NCBI GenBank assembly: GCA_937897215.1
Contig: CALCBQ010000187.1
Location: 1-23,543, forward strand
Reading direction: 5' to 3'
Length of the DNA: 23,543 nt
DNA from: an uncultured Clostridia bacterium
GTDB lineage: Bacteria > Bacillota > Clostridia > Oscillospirales > Acutalibacteraceae
The notes under the pieces are model-generated. The model worked only from the letters and a program-made list of their open reading frames with translations, had not been told where the DNA came from and did no database searches. Shown in pieces: positions 13,916 to 21,091 of this stretch. A program made the translations under genes and the position numbers. Numbering within the stretch: position 1 is the first letter of the stretch; every line of letters starts with the position of its first letter.

Positions 13916-14353
13916 ATGGATAATATTAAATTATGGATGTTATCGTTATGTGGTGCAACCGCAATTACTGCAATATTCAAAATATTACTTTCTGACACAA
14001 ATCTGAAAAAAGCTATAAATGTATTTTTTTCTGTGTTTATTTTATTTTACATATTAACTCCATTAAATGATTATATAAAAAATGACAATTCAATCATTAA
14101 TTTTTATGAACATAAAACAGACAAAGATGAAATATACATAAGTGGTTACGAAGAAATTATAAAGTTGTCTTTAGAGAATATCTGTAATGAAAAATCAATA
14201 AAAGTTTTAGATATAAAAATAGAATCATATCTTGATGATGACGGAAACATATATATAAATTCTTTAGAAATTGACATTGATGACAATAACCGAATATTGG
14301 AAATTGAGAGTGTAATTAACGAAAAACTCGGCTATGAGGTAAAAGTTAAATGA
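13916..14353 (+). CDS. spoIIIAF: Stage III sporulation protein AF
   Basis: Membrane protein of the SpoIIIA complex, 145 residues. Two membrane helices (about 5-25 and 32-50) are followed by a soluble domain (about 65-145) of ring-building-motif type, with alternating helix and strand and a conserved ending LGYEVKVK. The start ATG lies one base after the spoIIIAE stop; the end overlaps spoIIIAG by ATGA. It is shorter than the roughly 206-residue Bacillus protein, mainly in the soluble part, as is common in Clostridia. Confidence 0.88.
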   Translation: MDNIKLWMLSLCGATAITAIFKILLSDTNLKKAINVFFSVFILFYILTPLNDYIKNDNSIINFYEHKTDKDEIYISGYEEIIKLSLENICNEKSIKVLDIKIESYLDDDGNIYINSLEIDIDDNNRILEIESVINEKLGYEVKVK

Positions 14354-14907
14354 AAGGTATTAAAGAATTAGTCAATAATCTTGGAACGATAAGAGATAAC
14401 AAAAAGGTGTTTATCATTGTTTTTGTTGGATTTCTAATAATTGTATTAATTTGTCTATCAGAACTTGATTTTGGAAAAACAAATATAGAAAATCCTGAGC
14501 AAATAAATGAATATAATAATGCAGAATACTGTTCATATCTCGAAAATAAAATAACAGAAATTATTGAATCAATTGATGGTGCTGGTCAAACAAGAGTAAT
14601 GATTACTTTGTCAGAAACTACTGAATATATTTATGCTACTGATGATAAAGATACACGCAAACAAACGGATTCATCCAACGATTCAAACACTCAAAATGAT
14701 TATGTAATAATCGAAAAAGACAACAATGATACTGGTCTTCTAATAAAAACAATTGAGCCAAAAGTTAGAGGAATTGCAGTTGTCTGTGAGGGTGGCGATA
14801 ACATATCTGTACAAAACCAGATTTACTCTGTAGTCAGTGCAGTATTGAATATAAATACATCAAGAATTTCAATTGCAAAATTATCATCATTGGAGGAGAC
14901 AAAATGA
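14350..14907 (+). CDS. spoIIIAG: Stage III sporulation protein AG
   Basis: Forms the large ring of the feeding-tube channel between mother cell and forespore. The 185 residues have one membrane helix (20-37), a linker, a first RBM strand-helix part (CSYLENKITEII, 61-72, then AGQTRVMITLSET, 78-90), a low-complexity Asp/Asn/Ser/Thr insertion (about 98-128), and the hallmark KVRGIAVVCEGGDN (138-151) closing the RBM fold. The SD GAGGT lies 9 nt upstream within spoIIIAF. The ending overlaps spoIIIAH by ATGA. Confidence 0.95.
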   Translation: MKGIKELVNNLGTIRDNKKVFIIVFVGFLIIVLICLSELDFGKTNIENPEQINEYNNAEYCSYLENKITEIIESIDGAGQTRVMITLSETTEYIYATDDKDTRKQTDSSNDSNTQNDYVIIEKDNNDTGLLIKTIEPKVRGIAVVCEGGDNISVQNQIYSVVSAVLNINTSRISIAKLSSLEETK

Positions 14908-15431
14908 AAAGTAGAATTATAGGGAGAAAGCAACTTTTAACATTCAGTTTAGTTTTTGCATTAGGTCTAGCTGTGTTTGTCAACTGGTATTATACAAAGC
15001 CACAGAATATTGAAAAAGAGCCAGAAGTAACAAATAATGCAAATTTAGGCGATGCACAATATGTTAATTCGGATTCAGTGGAAGCTGATTTCTTTCAAAG
15101 TGCAGAATTAAACAGAAGTAAAGCCCACGACTCCGCTAAAGAATATTTATCATCAATAATAGCAGACGAAAAAATTGATGAAGATACAAAAGCGTCTGCT
15201 AGAGAAAAATTAATAAATATATCAGAGCAAATAAAAGTTGAAAATGATATTGAAAATCTGGTATCTGCACAAATAAAAAATAAGTGTATTGTAACTTACG
15301 ACCTTGAAAGTATAGAAGTTATATTACCTAGAGATACTGTTAATGAGGAAGTCGCGCTTAAGATTAAAAGTATAATTCTTTCTAAAACGAAACTTACATC
15401 TGATAAAATTACAATTATTGAGTCAAATTAG
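14904..15431 (+). CDS. spoIIIAH: Stage III sporulation protein AH
   Basis: Mother-cell membrane protein whose extracellular domain binds forespore SpoIIQ and forms a ring in the intercellular channel. The 175 residues comprise a basic N-terminus, one membrane helix (10-28, ending NWYYT), an acidic linker, and a YscJ/FliF-type ring-building domain (about 60-175) with EADFFQSAELNRSKA (60-74) and the ending KIKSIILSKTKLTSDKITI. The SD GGAGGAG five nt before the ATG is the best in the operon, so this subunit may be translated more strongly than its neighbours. A spoIIQ gene is not in the window; many Clostridia use a different partner. Confidence 0.95.
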   Translation: MKSRIIGRKQLLTFSLVFALGLAVFVNWYYTKPQNIEKEPEVTNNANLGDAQYVNSDSVEADFFQSAELNRSKAHDSAKEYLSSIIADEKIDEDTKASAREKLINISEQIKVENDIENLVSAQIKNKCIVTYDLESIEVILPRDTVNEEVALKIKSIILSKTKLTSDKITIIESN

Positions 15432-15453
15432 TGTATAAATATGAATTTATCTA

Positions 15454-15482
15454 TTGAAATTCAGCGGTTAAAGTGATAAAAT
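15454..15482 (+). promoter_or_regulatory. Sigma-A-type promoter of the nusB operon
   Basis: TTGAAA (15454-15459), a 17-bp spacer and TAAAAT (15477-15482) with TG at 15474-15475 (extended -10). The predicted start near 15489 gives a leader of about 89 nt before the nusB ATG. It begins 22 bp after the spoIIIAH stop, so the housekeeping genes downstream need not depend on sporulation transcription. Confidence 0.75.
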
Positions 15483-15503
15483 ATACATAAATTCTATGTA
15501 TAT
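15481..15503. repeat. Operator-like dyad over the predicted nusB start site
   Basis: ATATACATA (15481-15489) and TATGTATAT (15495-15503) are perfect 9-bp arms around a 5-bp centre; ATATACAT recurs directly at 15500-15507. The dyad overlaps the -10 element and the predicted start, the usual place for a repressor site. An outer pair GCGGTT (15464-15469) and AACCGC (15512-15517) also matches. AT-rich sequence raises the chance of coincidence. Confidence 0.4.
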
Positions 15504-15513
15504 ACATTTCGAA

Positions 15514-15567
15514 CCGCAGAAAATTTAGAACGCTCCCTGTTTTTCTGACGGGGAGCGTATATTTTTT
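15514..15567 (+). terminator. Intrinsic terminator or attenuator in the nusB leader
   Basis: ACGCTCCCTG (15530-15539) and CGGGGAGCGT (15549-15558) form a 10-bp, GC-rich stem with one T-G pair and a 9-nt loop, followed by ATATTTTTT ending at 15567; the nusB SD (GGAGG) begins at the very next base. The hairpin is downstream of the predicted nusB promoter, so it would terminate the nusB message unless relieved. A competing stem pairs CCGCAGAAAA (15514-15523) with TTTTCTG-A-CGG (15541-15551, bulged A15548) and uses three bases of the terminator's right arm. It could equally stop read-through from spoIIIA. Confidence 0.7.
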
Positions 15568-15577
15568 GGAGGATATT

Positions 15578-15979
15578 ATGACAAGAAAAGAAGAAAGAGA
15601 ACTTGCGTTTACTCTTATATTTGAAAAGATTTTTAACGAAGAATTATCTGTTGATGAAGTTATCGAAAACGCTGTTGAAGCAAGATTGATTGAAGAAAAT
15701 ACTTATGCTTTCTCAGTAGCACATTTAACTTATGAACATTTAGAAGAAATCGATAAGGTTATTACAGAAAATTCAATCGGTTGGTCTGTTTCAAGACTTC
15801 CTAAAGTTTCTCTTGCAATTTTCCGTCTTGCTATTTGCGAAATTCTTTATGTGCCATCTGTGCCTAATGGAGTTGCAATTAATGAAGCAGTTGAACTTGC
15901 AAAGAAATTCGCTACTAAAGAGGATGCATCATTTATTAATGGTGTTCTCGGTAAAGTTGTAAAAGAGATTGATGCGTAA
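15578..15979 (+). CDS. nusB: Transcription antitermination factor NusB
   Basis: All-helical RNA-binding protein that, with S10 (NusE), binds boxA RNA and supports rRNA antitermination. The 133-residue product begins with the family pattern TRKEERELAFTLIF (2-15) and has WSVSRLPKVSLAIFRLAICE (69-88), then GVAINEAVELAKKFA and FINGVLGKV near the end, all typical. The start ATG follows GGAGG by 5 nt; an in-frame TTG at 15566 falls in the terminator T-run and is not used in my reading. Its TAA overlaps the ATG of the next gene. A terminator-like hairpin lies directly before its SD. Confidence 0.95.
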   Translation: MTRKEERELAFTLIFEKIFNEELSVDEVIENAVEARLIEENTYAFSVAHLTYEHLEEIDKVITENSIGWSVSRLPKVSLAIFRLAICEILYVPSVPNGVAINEAVELAKKFATKEDASFINGVLGKVVKEIDA

Positions 15980-16914
15980 TGAGTTATCATTTAGGAATTG
16001 ACACGAGCAATTACACTACATCTGTCGCAGTTTATGATGATGTTTCAAATTCAGTAATCAGTCGAAAAAAACTTTTGCCCGTAAAAGCAGGAGAAAAGGG
16101 TATAAGACAAAGTGATGCTGTTTTTCATCATACTGTTCAACTACCACAACTTATTAATGAATTGGTAAATGATTTTGATGGTTTAATTTCAAGTGTTGGT
16201 GTTTCAACTAAACCTTGCAATGAAGACGGCTCTTATATGCCTTGCTTTTTAACGGGTGTTTCTGTTGCAGAAGCTGTAGCGTCATTTATGCATATTCCTT
16301 TGTTTAAATTCTCACATCAGGATGGTCATATTGCAGCTGCACTTTATTCTGCAGATAAGCTTAAATTAATAAATGAAGAGTTTTTTGCTTTTCATATTTC
16401 AGGTGGAACATCACAAGTTTTAAAAGTTACTCCAAATGATAATTATTTCAAGACCGAAATTGTTTCTGATTCGCTTGATTTAAAAGCGGGACAAGCCATT
16501 GACAGAGTTGGTGTAATGTTAGGGCTCGCATTCCCTTGTGGTCCTGAACTTGAAAAATTAGCTTTAAAAAGCAACTTACCATTAAAAAAAGAAAAAGTAT
16601 TTCGTCGTGATGGCAAGTTTAGCCTTTCAGGTGTTGAAAACAAGTGTAAGAAAATGTTTGAAGATGGTAAAACACCTGAAGATATTGCATTTTATTGCAT
16701 AAATTATATTCGTTCAGCACTGGACGATACTGTAACTGAAATTATTTCGAAATACGGCGAATTTCCTTTGATTTTTTCTGGTGGCGTAATGTCAAATTCT
16801 ATTATTTGTAATGATTTTATGAATAGATATAACGCTTATTTTGCAGAGCCACAGTATTCGTCAGATAATGCATGCGGTATAGCAATTTTATCTTCAATTT
16901 GTAATAAGGAATAA
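15979..16914 (+). CDS. Divergent TsaD/Kae1-like protein (glycoprotease M22 family paralogue)
   Basis: A 311-residue ASKHA-fold protein related to TsaD, the enzyme that with TsaB and TsaE makes t6A in tRNA. The N-terminus HLGIDTSNYTTSVAVYD (4-20) matches the phosphate-1 loop region. The metal-binding HxxxH is kept as His113/His117 (SHQDGH), as are GQAIDRVGVMLGL (171-183), FSLSGVE (214-220), FSGGVMSN (266-273) and SDNACG (295-300). Differences from true TsaD are clear: it is about 30 residues shorter, the PGL-type loop is replaced by KPCNEDGSYMPCF (78-90), and the usual SGGHT is SGGTS (141-145). It is therefore unlikely to be the cell's main TsaD; activity is unknown. It sits between nusB and xseA, where Bacillus has folD, and overlaps nusB by one base. 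Confidence 0.82.
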   Translation: MSYHLGIDTSNYTTSVAVYDDVSNSVISRKKLLPVKAGEKGIRQSDAVFHHTVQLPQLINELVNDFDGLISSVGVSTKPCNEDGSYMPCFLTGVSVAEAVASFMHIPLFKFSHQDGHIAAALYSADKLKLINEEFFAFHISGGTSQVLKVTPNDNYFKTEIVSDSLDLKAGQAIDRVGVMLGLAFPCGPELEKLALKSNLPLKKEKVFRRDGKFSLSGVENKCKKMFEDGKTPEDIAFYCINYIRSALDDTVTEIISKYGEFPLIFSGGVMSNSIICNDFMNRYNAYFAEPQYSSDNACGIAILSSICNKE

Positions 16915-16918
16915 TTAT

Positions 16919-18115
16919 ATGAATTCTCCTTTGATTTTAACTGTTACACAATTGAATACTTATGCAAAGTCCATTATTGAGCAAGATGTTACGCTTAACA
17001 ATGTGTTTGTTATGGGCGAGATTTCAAACTTTGTTGACCATTATCGTAGTGGACATCTTTATATGAGCATTAAAGATAATCAGTCCGTTATTAGTGCGGT
17101 TATGTTTGCTGGAAATGCCTCAAGACTTAAATTCAAGCCTGAAAACGGAATGTCGGTTATAATTCGTGGCAGAGTTTCAATTTATGAGCGTGATGGTAGA
17201 TATCAACTATACATTGATGATATGCAACCCGACGGTGTCGGCGCTTTAGCAGTAGCTTTTGAACAAATGAAAGAAAAACTTTCAAAAGCAGGTTTATTTG
17301 ATAATGAACATAAAAAGCGAATTCCCGAAATTCCTGAAAAAATCGGTGTTATTTCTTCGCCAACAGGTGCAGCAGTACAAGATGTTCTTAATGTTCTTGG
17401 CAGACGCTTCCCGGTAGCAGAAATAGTTTTTGCTGGTGTACAGGTGCAAGGGGATAGTGCCGCACCAACAATTATTGAGGCGATTAAAAAACTTAACAAT
17501 ACGGATGTTGATGTTATTATAATTGCTCGCGGTGGTGGTTCTGCAGAGGATTTGTGGCCATTTAATGATGAGAAACTTGCTTATGCTATTTACAACTCGC
17601 AAATCCCAATAATTTCAGGTGTTGGTCATGAAACTGATTTTACTATTTGTGATTTTGTTGCAGATTTAAGAGCGCCAACCCCATCTGCTGCTGCAGAATT
17701 AGCAGTCCCAGATATCCGTGAACAAAAGTATTATATAGCTGCACTTAAAAATGCGCTAGATAATGCGATTGAAAGTGATATAAAAGATAAACAATATAAT
17801 CTTGAACAACTCATAAAATCATCAGTACTTAAAAATCCTGAAAAGATTATAGAAAACCGTGAGTTGTATCTTGACACACTGACATCAAAAATCAACAATA
17901 ATTTCAAAGATATATTTACAAAATATTCATCGGACTTCACTATACTTTGCTCAAAACTTGATTCATTGAGTCCATTAAAAGTATTGGCTCGTGGCTTTTC
18001 AATAGCAAAAAAAGATGAGAATATAATTGTTAATTCAAAAGATTTGTCAGTTGGAGATAGTATTTCTATACGATTTGCTGACGGAAACGCAAAAGCAAAA
18101 ATTACAGAGGTGTAA
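16919..18115 (+). CDS. xseA: Exodeoxyribonuclease VII large subunit
   Basis: Catalytic subunit of ExoVII, which degrades single-stranded DNA in both directions in repair. Of 398 residues, an N-terminal OB-fold (about 5-105; VFVMGEISNF, HLYMSIKD, VIIRGRVSIYERDGRYQLY) binds DNA. The catalytic domain has IGVISSPTGAAVQDVLN (142-158), IIARGGGSAEDLWPFN (201-216), SGVGHETDFT (233-242) and RAPTPSAAAE (251-260), giving Asp155, Arg204, His237 and Asp240. A coiled-coil segment follows, then the conserved SPLKVLARGFSI near the C-terminus. It is about 50 residues shorter than E. coli or Bacillus XseA, the loss lying in the coiled coil. xseB follows two bases after its stop. Confidence 0.95.
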   Translation: MNSPLILTVTQLNTYAKSIIEQDVTLNNVFVMGEISNFVDHYRSGHLYMSIKDNQSVISAVMFAGNASRLKFKPENGMSVIIRGRVSIYERDGRYQLYIDDMQPDGVGALAVAFEQMKEKLSKAGLFDNEHKKRIPEIPEKIGVISSPTGAAVQDVLNVLGRRFPVAEIVFAGVQVQGDSAAPTIIEAIKKLNNTDVDVIIIARGGGSAEDLWPFNDEKLAYAIYNSQIPIISGVGHETDFTICDFVADLRAPTPSAAAELAVPDIREQKYYIAALKNALDNAIESDIKDKQYNLEQLIKSSVLKNPEKIIENRELYLDTLTSKINNNFKDIFTKYSSDFTILCSKLDSLSPLKVLARGFSIAKKDENIIVNSKDLSVGDSISIRFADGNAKAKITEV

Positions 18116-18117
18116 TT

Positions 18118-18312
18118 ATGAAAATGACTTACGAACAGGCGACTAAACGCCTTGAAGAAATAGTTTCTAAGCTTGAAGAAGGCTCAATGCCTCTTGAAGA
18201 ATCTATGAAACTCTATGAAGAAGGCGTGAAACTTTCAGAGTTTTGTATGCAAAAATTAAATGATGCAAAACAGAAAATTATTGATATAAACGAGGTCAAA
18301 AATAATGACTGA
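18118..18312 (+). CDS. xseB: Exodeoxyribonuclease VII small subunit
   Basis: Small helical subunit that binds the coiled-coil region of XseA in several copies. The 64 residues show the family text TYEQATKRLEEIVSKLEEG (4-22), PLEESMKLYEEGVKL (25-39) and a final helix. It begins two bases after the xseA stop and overlaps ispA by 8 bp, so all three are co-translated. Confidence 0.95.
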   Translation: MKMTYEQATKRLEEIVSKLEEGSMPLEESMKLYEEGVKLSEFCMQKLNDAKQKIIDINEVKNND

Positions 18313-19222
18313 TATTGAAATGATGAAACTTGCACAACTTAAACACAACATTAACCTACACGCTGATAAGGTGGATATGAGATTGAACGAATTACTTTCT
18401 CGTCATGGTCCTTATGGTGTTGGGAGTTCAGTTGTATCTGATGCAATGAGATATAGTATATTAAATGGTGGAAAAAGAATTAGACCCTTTCTTTGTCTTG
18501 AGTTTGCAAAAGCGTGTGGTGGCAACGAAGATATAGCACTTGATTTTGCGTGTGCAGTTGAAATGGTACACACATATTCACTTATTCATGATGATTTGCC
18601 TTGTATGGATAATGATGATATGCGCCGTGGAAAACCTTCTTGTCATAAAGCTTATGGTGAGGCAAATGCCTTATTGGCTGGCGATTCTCTATTAACAAAA
18701 GCGTTCAATGTAATTTCTTCTATTGATTGTAATTCTAAAATTATAGTTAATGCAATCAATTATTTATCAGAATTGTCTGGTATTAAGGGAATGATTGGTG
18801 GACAAGTACTTGATTTGCAATTTGAGGATTCTAATCCAACAGTTGACGAAGTTATTTTAATGTATAAACTTAAAACAAGTTGTCTTCTTGTTGCGTCTTG
18901 TGTGTTAGGTTCTTTATCATATGAAAATTGTTCTTCTAGTTCAAGACAAGCGGCATCAGATTTTGCTATAAATTTAGGTCTTGCTTTTCAAATCCAAGAC
19001 GATATTCTTGATATTACAAGTGATGAGGTAACTCTTGGCAAGCCTGTTGGTAGTGATGAAAAGAATGAAAAATCAACCATCGTCAAATTCTATGGTTTAG
19101 AAAAAGCAAAAGAAATGGTAAGTGAATATACTCAAAAAGCTATCGATGCATTGAAAGATATTGATGGCGATACCACAATTCTTAAAGAATTTGCACTTTA
19201 TATGGCTAATAGAACATATTGA
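18305..19222 (+). CDS. ispA: Polyprenyl synthetase, farnesyl/geranyl diphosphate synthase type
   Basis: Condenses isopentenyl diphosphate with allylic diphosphates to short-chain prenyl diphosphates, in the same pathway as Dxs encoded next. The 305-residue protein has the isoprenoid synthase helices with GGKRIRP (55-61), the first Asp-rich motif DDLPCMDND (96-104; DDx4D spacing typical of bacterial short-chain enzymes), RRGKPSCHKAYGEANALLAGD (107-127), GGQVLDL (165-171) and the second Asp-rich motif DDILD (232-236) followed by GKPVGSD. Product length (C15 is most likely) is inferred from the motif class only. GAGG 9 nt upstream lies in xseB. Confidence 0.93.
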   Translation: MTDIEMMKLAQLKHNINLHADKVDMRLNELLSRHGPYGVGSSVVSDAMRYSILNGGKRIRPFLCLEFAKACGGNEDIALDFACAVEMVHTYSLIHDDLPCMDNDDMRRGKPSCHKAYGEANALLAGDSLLTKAFNVISSIDCNSKIIVNAINYLSELSGIKGMIGGQVLDLQFEDSNPTVDEVILMYKLKTSCLLVASCVLGSLSYENCSSSSRQAASDFAINLGLAFQIQDDILDITSDEVTLGKPVGSDEKNEKSTIVKFYGLEKAKEMVSEYTQKAIDALKDIDGDTTILKEFALYMANRTY

Positions 19223-19236
19223 TTGGAGTAAATATT

Positions 19237-21090
19237 TTGGAAAATTTTAAATTTTTAGGTAAACTTAATTTGCCTGACGATTTGAAAAAACTGAATACAG
19301 ATGAACTTGAAACTCTTGCAACTGAAATCAGAAGCAAAATGATTAAAACTGTTTCACAGAATGGTGGTCATTTGTCTTCTAATCTCGGTGTTGTTGAGTT
19401 GTCTATTGCTATGCACAGAATGTTCAATTCTCCAAATGATAAATTTGTATGGGACGTTGGTCATCAGATTTACGCTCATAAACTTCTTACAGGTAGAGTA
19501 AAAGAGTTTGATACATTAAGAACAGAAAATGGCATTTCAGGATTCTGTGCACCAAACGAGAGCGAACATGATACTTTTTATAGTGGTCATTCAAGTACTT
19601 CAATTTCGTCTGCTTTGGGTATTGCTGAGGCAAATAAACGACTTGGTAAAAATGATTATACAATTGCCGTCATAGGCGATGGTGCTCTTACTGGTGGTAT
19701 GGCTTATGAAGCACTTAACAATGCAGGTCGTTCAGGTGCTCGACTTATAGTTATTCTTAATGATAATGAAATGTCCATTTCTGAAAATGTTGGCTCAATG
19801 GCTCGTTATCTTGCTATTGTCCGTTCAAAACCTGAATATAATAAGTTGAAAGCAAAAACTGAAAGTACATTGAACAAAATCCCATTAATTGGTTCTGGAA
19901 TTGCACACTTTGTTTCAAAAATTAAATCAGATATTAAATCAACTATGTATGAAAGTACATTTTTTGAAGACTTGGGCTTTAAGTATATGGGACCTATTGA
20001 TGGCCACAACCTTGAACACTTATGCGAGGCACTTGATAGCGCAAAACTTGTAGATTCACCAGTTTTATTACACATAAGTACCGTTAAGGGTAAAGGCTAT
20101 GATTTCGCTGAAAAATCTCCAAGTATTTATCACGGAATTTCTAAGTTTAATGTTGAAACAGGGGAGCCTGTATCAGGTGGTGCAAACTTTTCATCAGAAT
20201 TCGGCGAAGAATTATGCTTATTGGCAAAAGAAAATGATAAAGTTTGTGCAATTACTGCCGCCATGGCATTGGGCACAGGACTTAAAGATTTTTCACAGAA
20301 ATATAGCAATAGATTTTATGATGTGGGTATTGCTGAAGAGCATGCTGTAACTTTTGCATCAGGACTTGCAAAAGGTGGAATGATTCCTGTAGTGGCACTT
20401 TATTCAACCTTCTTGCAAAGAGCATATGACCAGCTTGTTCATGATGGCACATTACAACAACAAAAGGTTATTATAGGTGTAGACCGTGCGGGTCTTGTGG
20501 GCGAAGATGGTGTTACTCATCAGGGATTGCTTGATGTTTCACTTCTCAATAGTATTCCAGGTGTTACAATTTATTCTCCATTTACATTTGATGTTATGCG
20601 TAAAGATTTAAGTAATGCGGTTGACGACGCTTCTAACCTTACGATTATCAGATATCCTCGTGGCGGCGAAACAGTAATACCAAGTACTTATAATATTACA
20701 AATAATGATTTTGACTATTTCGATAATAAGAGTTCAAAACTCATTATTTCTTATGGTCGAGTTACTGCTGAAGTAATAAATGCAGTTGAAAAATTGAAAA
20801 ATAGCGGTGTAAATATTTCAATTATAGCTTTAAATAAAATCAAACCAATCAATAATGAGGTATATAATCTCGCATTGAAACATACTGAACTTTATTTCTA
20901 TGAAGAAGCTGTTCGCTCAGGTAGTATTGGTCAAAGCTTTGCTGATTTTCTTTTTGAGAAGGGCTATAAGGGCATTTTTGAACATATTGCCGTTGATGAC
21001 ACTTTTGTTCCACATGCATCAGTTAAATCATTACTTAAAAAATATAACTTAGATACAGAAAACATTATAGAAAAGTTTTCGGAGAAATAA
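19237..21090 (+). CDS. dxs: 1-deoxy-D-xylulose-5-phosphate synthase
   Basis: Thiamine-diphosphate enzyme joining pyruvate and glyceraldehyde-3-phosphate to DXP, first step of the MEP isoprenoid route and a precursor of thiamine and pyridoxal. The 617 residues show the N-terminal TPP domain with GGHLSSNLG (43-51; His45), DVGHQIYAHK (73-82; His76), SGHSSTSIS (116-124) and GDGALTGGMAYEALNNAG (147-164); the pyrimidine-binding domain with DVGIAEEHAVTFASGLA and DRAGLVGEDGVTHQG; and a C-terminal transketolase domain. Start is read as TTG 19237 because GGAG at 19225-19228 sits 8 nt upstream; a TTG at 19219 in frame precedes that SD and overlaps ispA. Placement beside ispA is standard in Firmicutes. 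Confidence 0.95.
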   Translation: MENFKFLGKLNLPDDLKKLNTDELETLATEIRSKMIKTVSQNGGHLSSNLGVVELSIAMHRMFNSPNDKFVWDVGHQIYAHKLLTGRVKEFDTLRTENGISGFCAPNESEHDTFYSGHSSTSISSALGIAEANKRLGKNDYTIAVIGDGALTGGMAYEALNNAGRSGARLIVILNDNEMSISENVGSMARYLAIVRSKPEYNKLKAKTESTLNKIPLIGSGIAHFVSKIKSDIKSTMYESTFFEDLGFKYMGPIDGHNLEHLCEALDSAKLVDSPVLLHISTVKGKGYDFAEKSPSIYHGISKFNVETGEPVSGGANFSSEFGEELCLLAKENDKVCAITAAMALGTGLKDFSQKYSNRFYDVGIAEEHAVTFASGLAKGGMIPVVALYSTFLQRAYDQLVHDGTLQQQKVIIGVDRAGLVGEDGVTHQGLLDVSLLNSIPGVTIYSPFTFDVMRKDLSNAVDDASNLTIIRYPRGGETVIPSTYNITNNDFDYFDNKSSKLIISYGRVTAEVINAVEKLKNSGVNISIIALNKIKPINNEVYNLALKHTELYFYEEAVRSGSIGQSFADFLFEKGYKGIFEHIAVDDTFVPHASVKSLLKKYNLDTENIIEKFSEK

Positions 21091-21091
21091 T

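Noticed and set aside
15481..15503. The AT-rich dyad as a spoIIIA terminator.
   Set aside because: The arms are all A/T except one G-C pair each and no T-run follows, so it would terminate poorly; the GC-rich hairpin at 15530-15558 is the better terminator.
17203..17602. Minus-strand frames opposite xseA.
   Set aside because: Shadow of the catalytic domain; no start signals.
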